DNA from: Crocinitomix sp. | GTDB taxonomy: Bacteria > Bacteroidota > Bacteroidia > Flavobacteriales_D > Crocinitomicaceae | Direction of reading: 5' to 3' | Assembly (NCBI GenBank): GCA_013138735.1 | Contig: WTCE01000063.1 | Coordinates: 62,001-126,000, forward strand | Length of the DNA stretch: 64,000 nucleotides | Shown here: positions 62,050 to 64,000 of the stretch, one piece after another | Layout: each line of letters opens with the position of its first letter | Position numbering within the stretch: position 1 is the stretch's first letter | Made by a program: the position numbers and the translations under genes | Notes under the pieces: model-generated | The model's input: only the letters and a program-made list of their open reading frames with translations | Database searches by the model: none | What the model was told of the DNA's origin: nothing

Positions 62050-64000
62050 TTAACGCACCAACTGAATAGTGCCCTGCCCTTGAAAGGCTTCGCTCAAAAA
62101 CGTCACACCCGAATATTTATAAAAGTAAACACCCGCGGCAGCTGGATTTCCATTCGGTAATTCACCGTTCCAAACATCAGTTATGGTATTGAATTCGGCC
62201 ACAACAATTCCCCAACGATTCAAAATAACACATTCAAACGACTCAACTGAAAAAGCATAATTCTGGAAAGTAAATCCATCATTTACATCATCATTATTTG
62301 GTGAGAAAATATTAACTGGAACAAAGCCAAAGGGCTCATACACTTCAATTAATCTGCAAATAGAATCGCGGCAACCATTTTTATTAATAACAGTTAAACA
62401 AACTTCATATTGGCCTGGCGTATAGGTTAGATCAAAAGTTTCAAAAAGATCATCACTCAATACATTTCCTCCGAGCCCGAAATTCCAAATAAAGTTCGTG
62501 TCAGCTAGTGGATTGTTAGGATTGGAAAAGTTTTCAGATGTATTTACAAAATGAACATCCAAAGGAGTGCTCCCCTCCCATTCTGCCGTAAACCCTGCTG
62601 AAGTCATATCGAAATTAGCAATTGGATTTAAAGAATCTACTCGAATTTCTTGACTCAATTGGCAACCATTATCATCCGTCATGGTGATGCGATAATTGCC
62701 GGGATTCAATCCTCCCCAGGTTGTATTATCGGTTGATTCACCTGTATCTAAATTCTCCCATAAATAATCAAAATCGCCAGCTCCACCTGCTCCAGAAGCA
62801 AATACAACTCCATTGCCATTTTGATAGCCAAACAAACGGCAATAAGCTGGGAAAGCACCAAATTCAGTAAAAAACAAAGAATCTGGATTGATTAATTCAA
62901 AAATTTCGGAAACAGAACAACCGTTTTCATCATTAATTGTAACGGTATATTCACCCGCACCAATATTCAACAAAGAATCCTCTCCAATACCATTTTCACC
63001 TGTAGGATTAGGTGCCCAAATATAGCTTACTATTCCTGGGTCACCAGTTGCATTTTCGACATTATCTATAAAAGCAAATCCAGAATTATCATCATAACAT
63101 AAAGGATTTGAAACCTCTAAATCAAAAGTCATTTGATCAGGATCATTGATAAAAACAGAATCAATAATATTGCAAGGAAATTCATCCGTAACGTTAAAAT
63201 AATACCATCCTTCTGGTAAAGAATTGGCTGTATTACTATTGTCAACATTAACTACATCACCCGTTTCATTGGTAATTACAAAAATGATGTCACCCGTTGC
63301 GCCTGTCGTATTAATCGTTACTGAGCCATCAGAAAAACCAAAACAAGTTGGTGGATTCGCAATCACATCACCGTCCAAGATACACTCGCCGCTTGTTACC
63401 ACAATTGTAATGCATGCTTCACTTTCACAAGGATCTTCGCCAACCGTATAACAAATTGTCCATGTACCTACGGAAGTGGGGAAAAATTCGCCTGTGATAA
63501 GATCAATACAACCCACACAATCTGCAGACCAAGTACCACCCTCAGGACTTCCAGTCAATATCACTGAAGGATCCATAACCACATAAGGACCAGCAGCGTC
63601 AACTGAAGCCGTTTCAGCGGGAATAACAGTGACAGAAATCTCATCAGTCGCTGTACATTCACCTAAGGTTGCAGTAACAGTATACACAACCGTTCCAGGA
63701 CCTTGTTCAAACCACACACCGTCAACTACGCCATCACTCCAACTCAAAACTGCTCCATCAGGATTGTCAGCTTCCAAAAAAATATCAGTTCCTTCACAGA
63801 CCACAATATCAGTGCCCGCATCCAATTCAGGACCTTCGCTACATGAAACCTGCAAATCATCAATAATCCAACGTTCACTTGCCGCCCAAGCTTGGACTGT
63901 AATTCGAATCAATAATTCATCTCCACCCGTAATACATCCTGTTGTATAATGCATAAAACCACCATCAATATCGTCTGAATGAATGACCAAAACTTCGGCA
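62050..64000 (-). CDS. Large gliding-type surface protein with SprB repeats, 5' end missing
   Basis: The frame is open to the right edge, so the N-terminus lies outside; about 650 residues are visible. They contain SprB-like repeats (NPPTCFGFSDGSVTINTTGA, NPLCYDDNSGFAFIDNVENA, then GEYTVTINDENGCSVSE), a PKD-like domain (YEVCLTVINKNGCRDSIC), and a C-terminal CHU_C/type B sorting domain (SPNNDDVNDGFTFQNYAF to GTIQLVR). It is probably an outer-surface adhesin exported by the type IX system and attached through gliding machinery. Confidence 0.8.
   Translation of the reverse strand, partial: AEVLVIHSDDIDGGFMHYTTGCITGGDELLIRITVQAWAASERWIIDDLQVSCSEGPELDAGTDIVVCEGTDIFLEADNPDGAVLSWSDGVVDGVWFEQGPGTVVYTVTATLGECTATDEISVTVIPAETASVDAAGPYVVMDPSVILTGSPEGGTWSADCVGCIDLITGEFFPTSVGTWTICYTVGEDPCESEACITIVVTSGECILDGDVIANPPTCFGFSDGSVTINTTGATGDIIFVITNETGDVVNVDNSNTANSLPEGWYYFNVTDEFPCNIIDSVFINDPDQMTFDLEVSNPLCYDDNSGFAFIDNVENATGDPGIVSYIWAPNPTGENGIGEDSLLNIGAGEYTVTINDENGCSVSEIFELINPDSLFFTEFGAFPAYCRLFGYQNGNGVVFASGAGGAGDFDYLWENLDTGESTDNTTWGGLNPGNYRITMTDDNGCQLSQEIRVDSLNPIANFDMTSAGFTAEWEGSTPLDVHFVNTSENFSNPNNPLADTNFIWNFGLGGNVLSDDLFETFDLTYTPGQYEVCLTVINKNGCRDSICRLIEVYEPFGFVPVNIFSPNNDDVNDGFTFQNYAFSVESFECVILNRWGIVVAEFNTITDVWNGELPNGNPAAAGVYFYKYSGVTFLSEAFQGQGTIQLVR

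Overview
The window looks like a chromosomal segment from a Bacteroidota bacterium, most likely Flavobacteriales. The evidence is an AT-rich sequence, promoters matching the Bacteroidota -7 element TAnnTTTG, few Shine-Dalgarno sites, three secreted proteins with type IX secretion or gliding-type C-termini (6434-8494, 58899-60353, 62050-64000 with SprB-like repeats), and many small lipoproteins and secreted proteins. No rRNA, tRNA, CRISPR array or intact insertion sequence was seen.

Left part (1-14.6 kb): ordinary chromosomal genes. These are a YaeI-like metallophosphoesterase, a HutD-family cupin, a PlsC-type acyltransferase, a type IX-secreted beta-propeller-like protein, a TetR-ABC ATPase-permease operon behind two palindromic operators, an outer-membrane beta-barrel, a WG-repeat protein, and a TonB C-terminal-domain protein.

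Centre (14.6-44.7 kb): a complete extracellular contractile injection system (eCIS) in one minus-strand block of about 28 kb, read from 43.25 kb down to 15.8 kb and perhaps 14.6 kb. The order is cap (DUF4255/Pvc16), an unknown protein (possible cap adaptor), one sheath, two tubes, DUF5908, LysM hub protein, VgrG spike, PAAR tip, gp25, baseplate J (Afp11-like), Afp12-like wedge, tape measure, two Ala-rich helical unknowns, another unknown, AAA+ ATPase, a Y1-transposase-like protein, GH25 lysozyme lipoprotein, a small putative cargo, and a DUF4157 putative metalloprotease effector. A YdjC/ChbG deacetylase follows. Most neighbours overlap or nearly abut. A strong promoter (-33 TTG, 19 bp, TAAGTTTG) lies 28-65 bp before the cap gene, with an 11-bp-period direct repeat upstream. 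A LuxR-type regulator sits next to it. No recognisable receptor-binding fibre gene was found. The set resembles eCIS of Bacteroidota such as the Algoriphagus system, but has unusual baseplate insertions, a duplicated tape-measure segment and several unrecognised proteins.

Right part (45-53.3 kb): a divergent cluster. One arm is a carbamoyltransferase, DUF5989 (a gene of only 50 codons) and an SxtJ-like membrane protein, followed by a lipocalin-like membrane protein. The other arm is an SGNH-like protein, an MMPL/RND exporter and a processive family 2 glycosyltransferase. The arrangement suggests synthesis, modification and export of a carbamoylated surface lipid or glycan; this is inference.

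Far right (53.3-64 kb): a tandem DUF3857/transglutaminase pair (one active-looking, one degenerate), a leaderless GH19-like lysozyme with two SH3 domains, type IX-secreted proteins and two lipoproteins. The last gene runs off the right edge and the first gene runs off the left edge.
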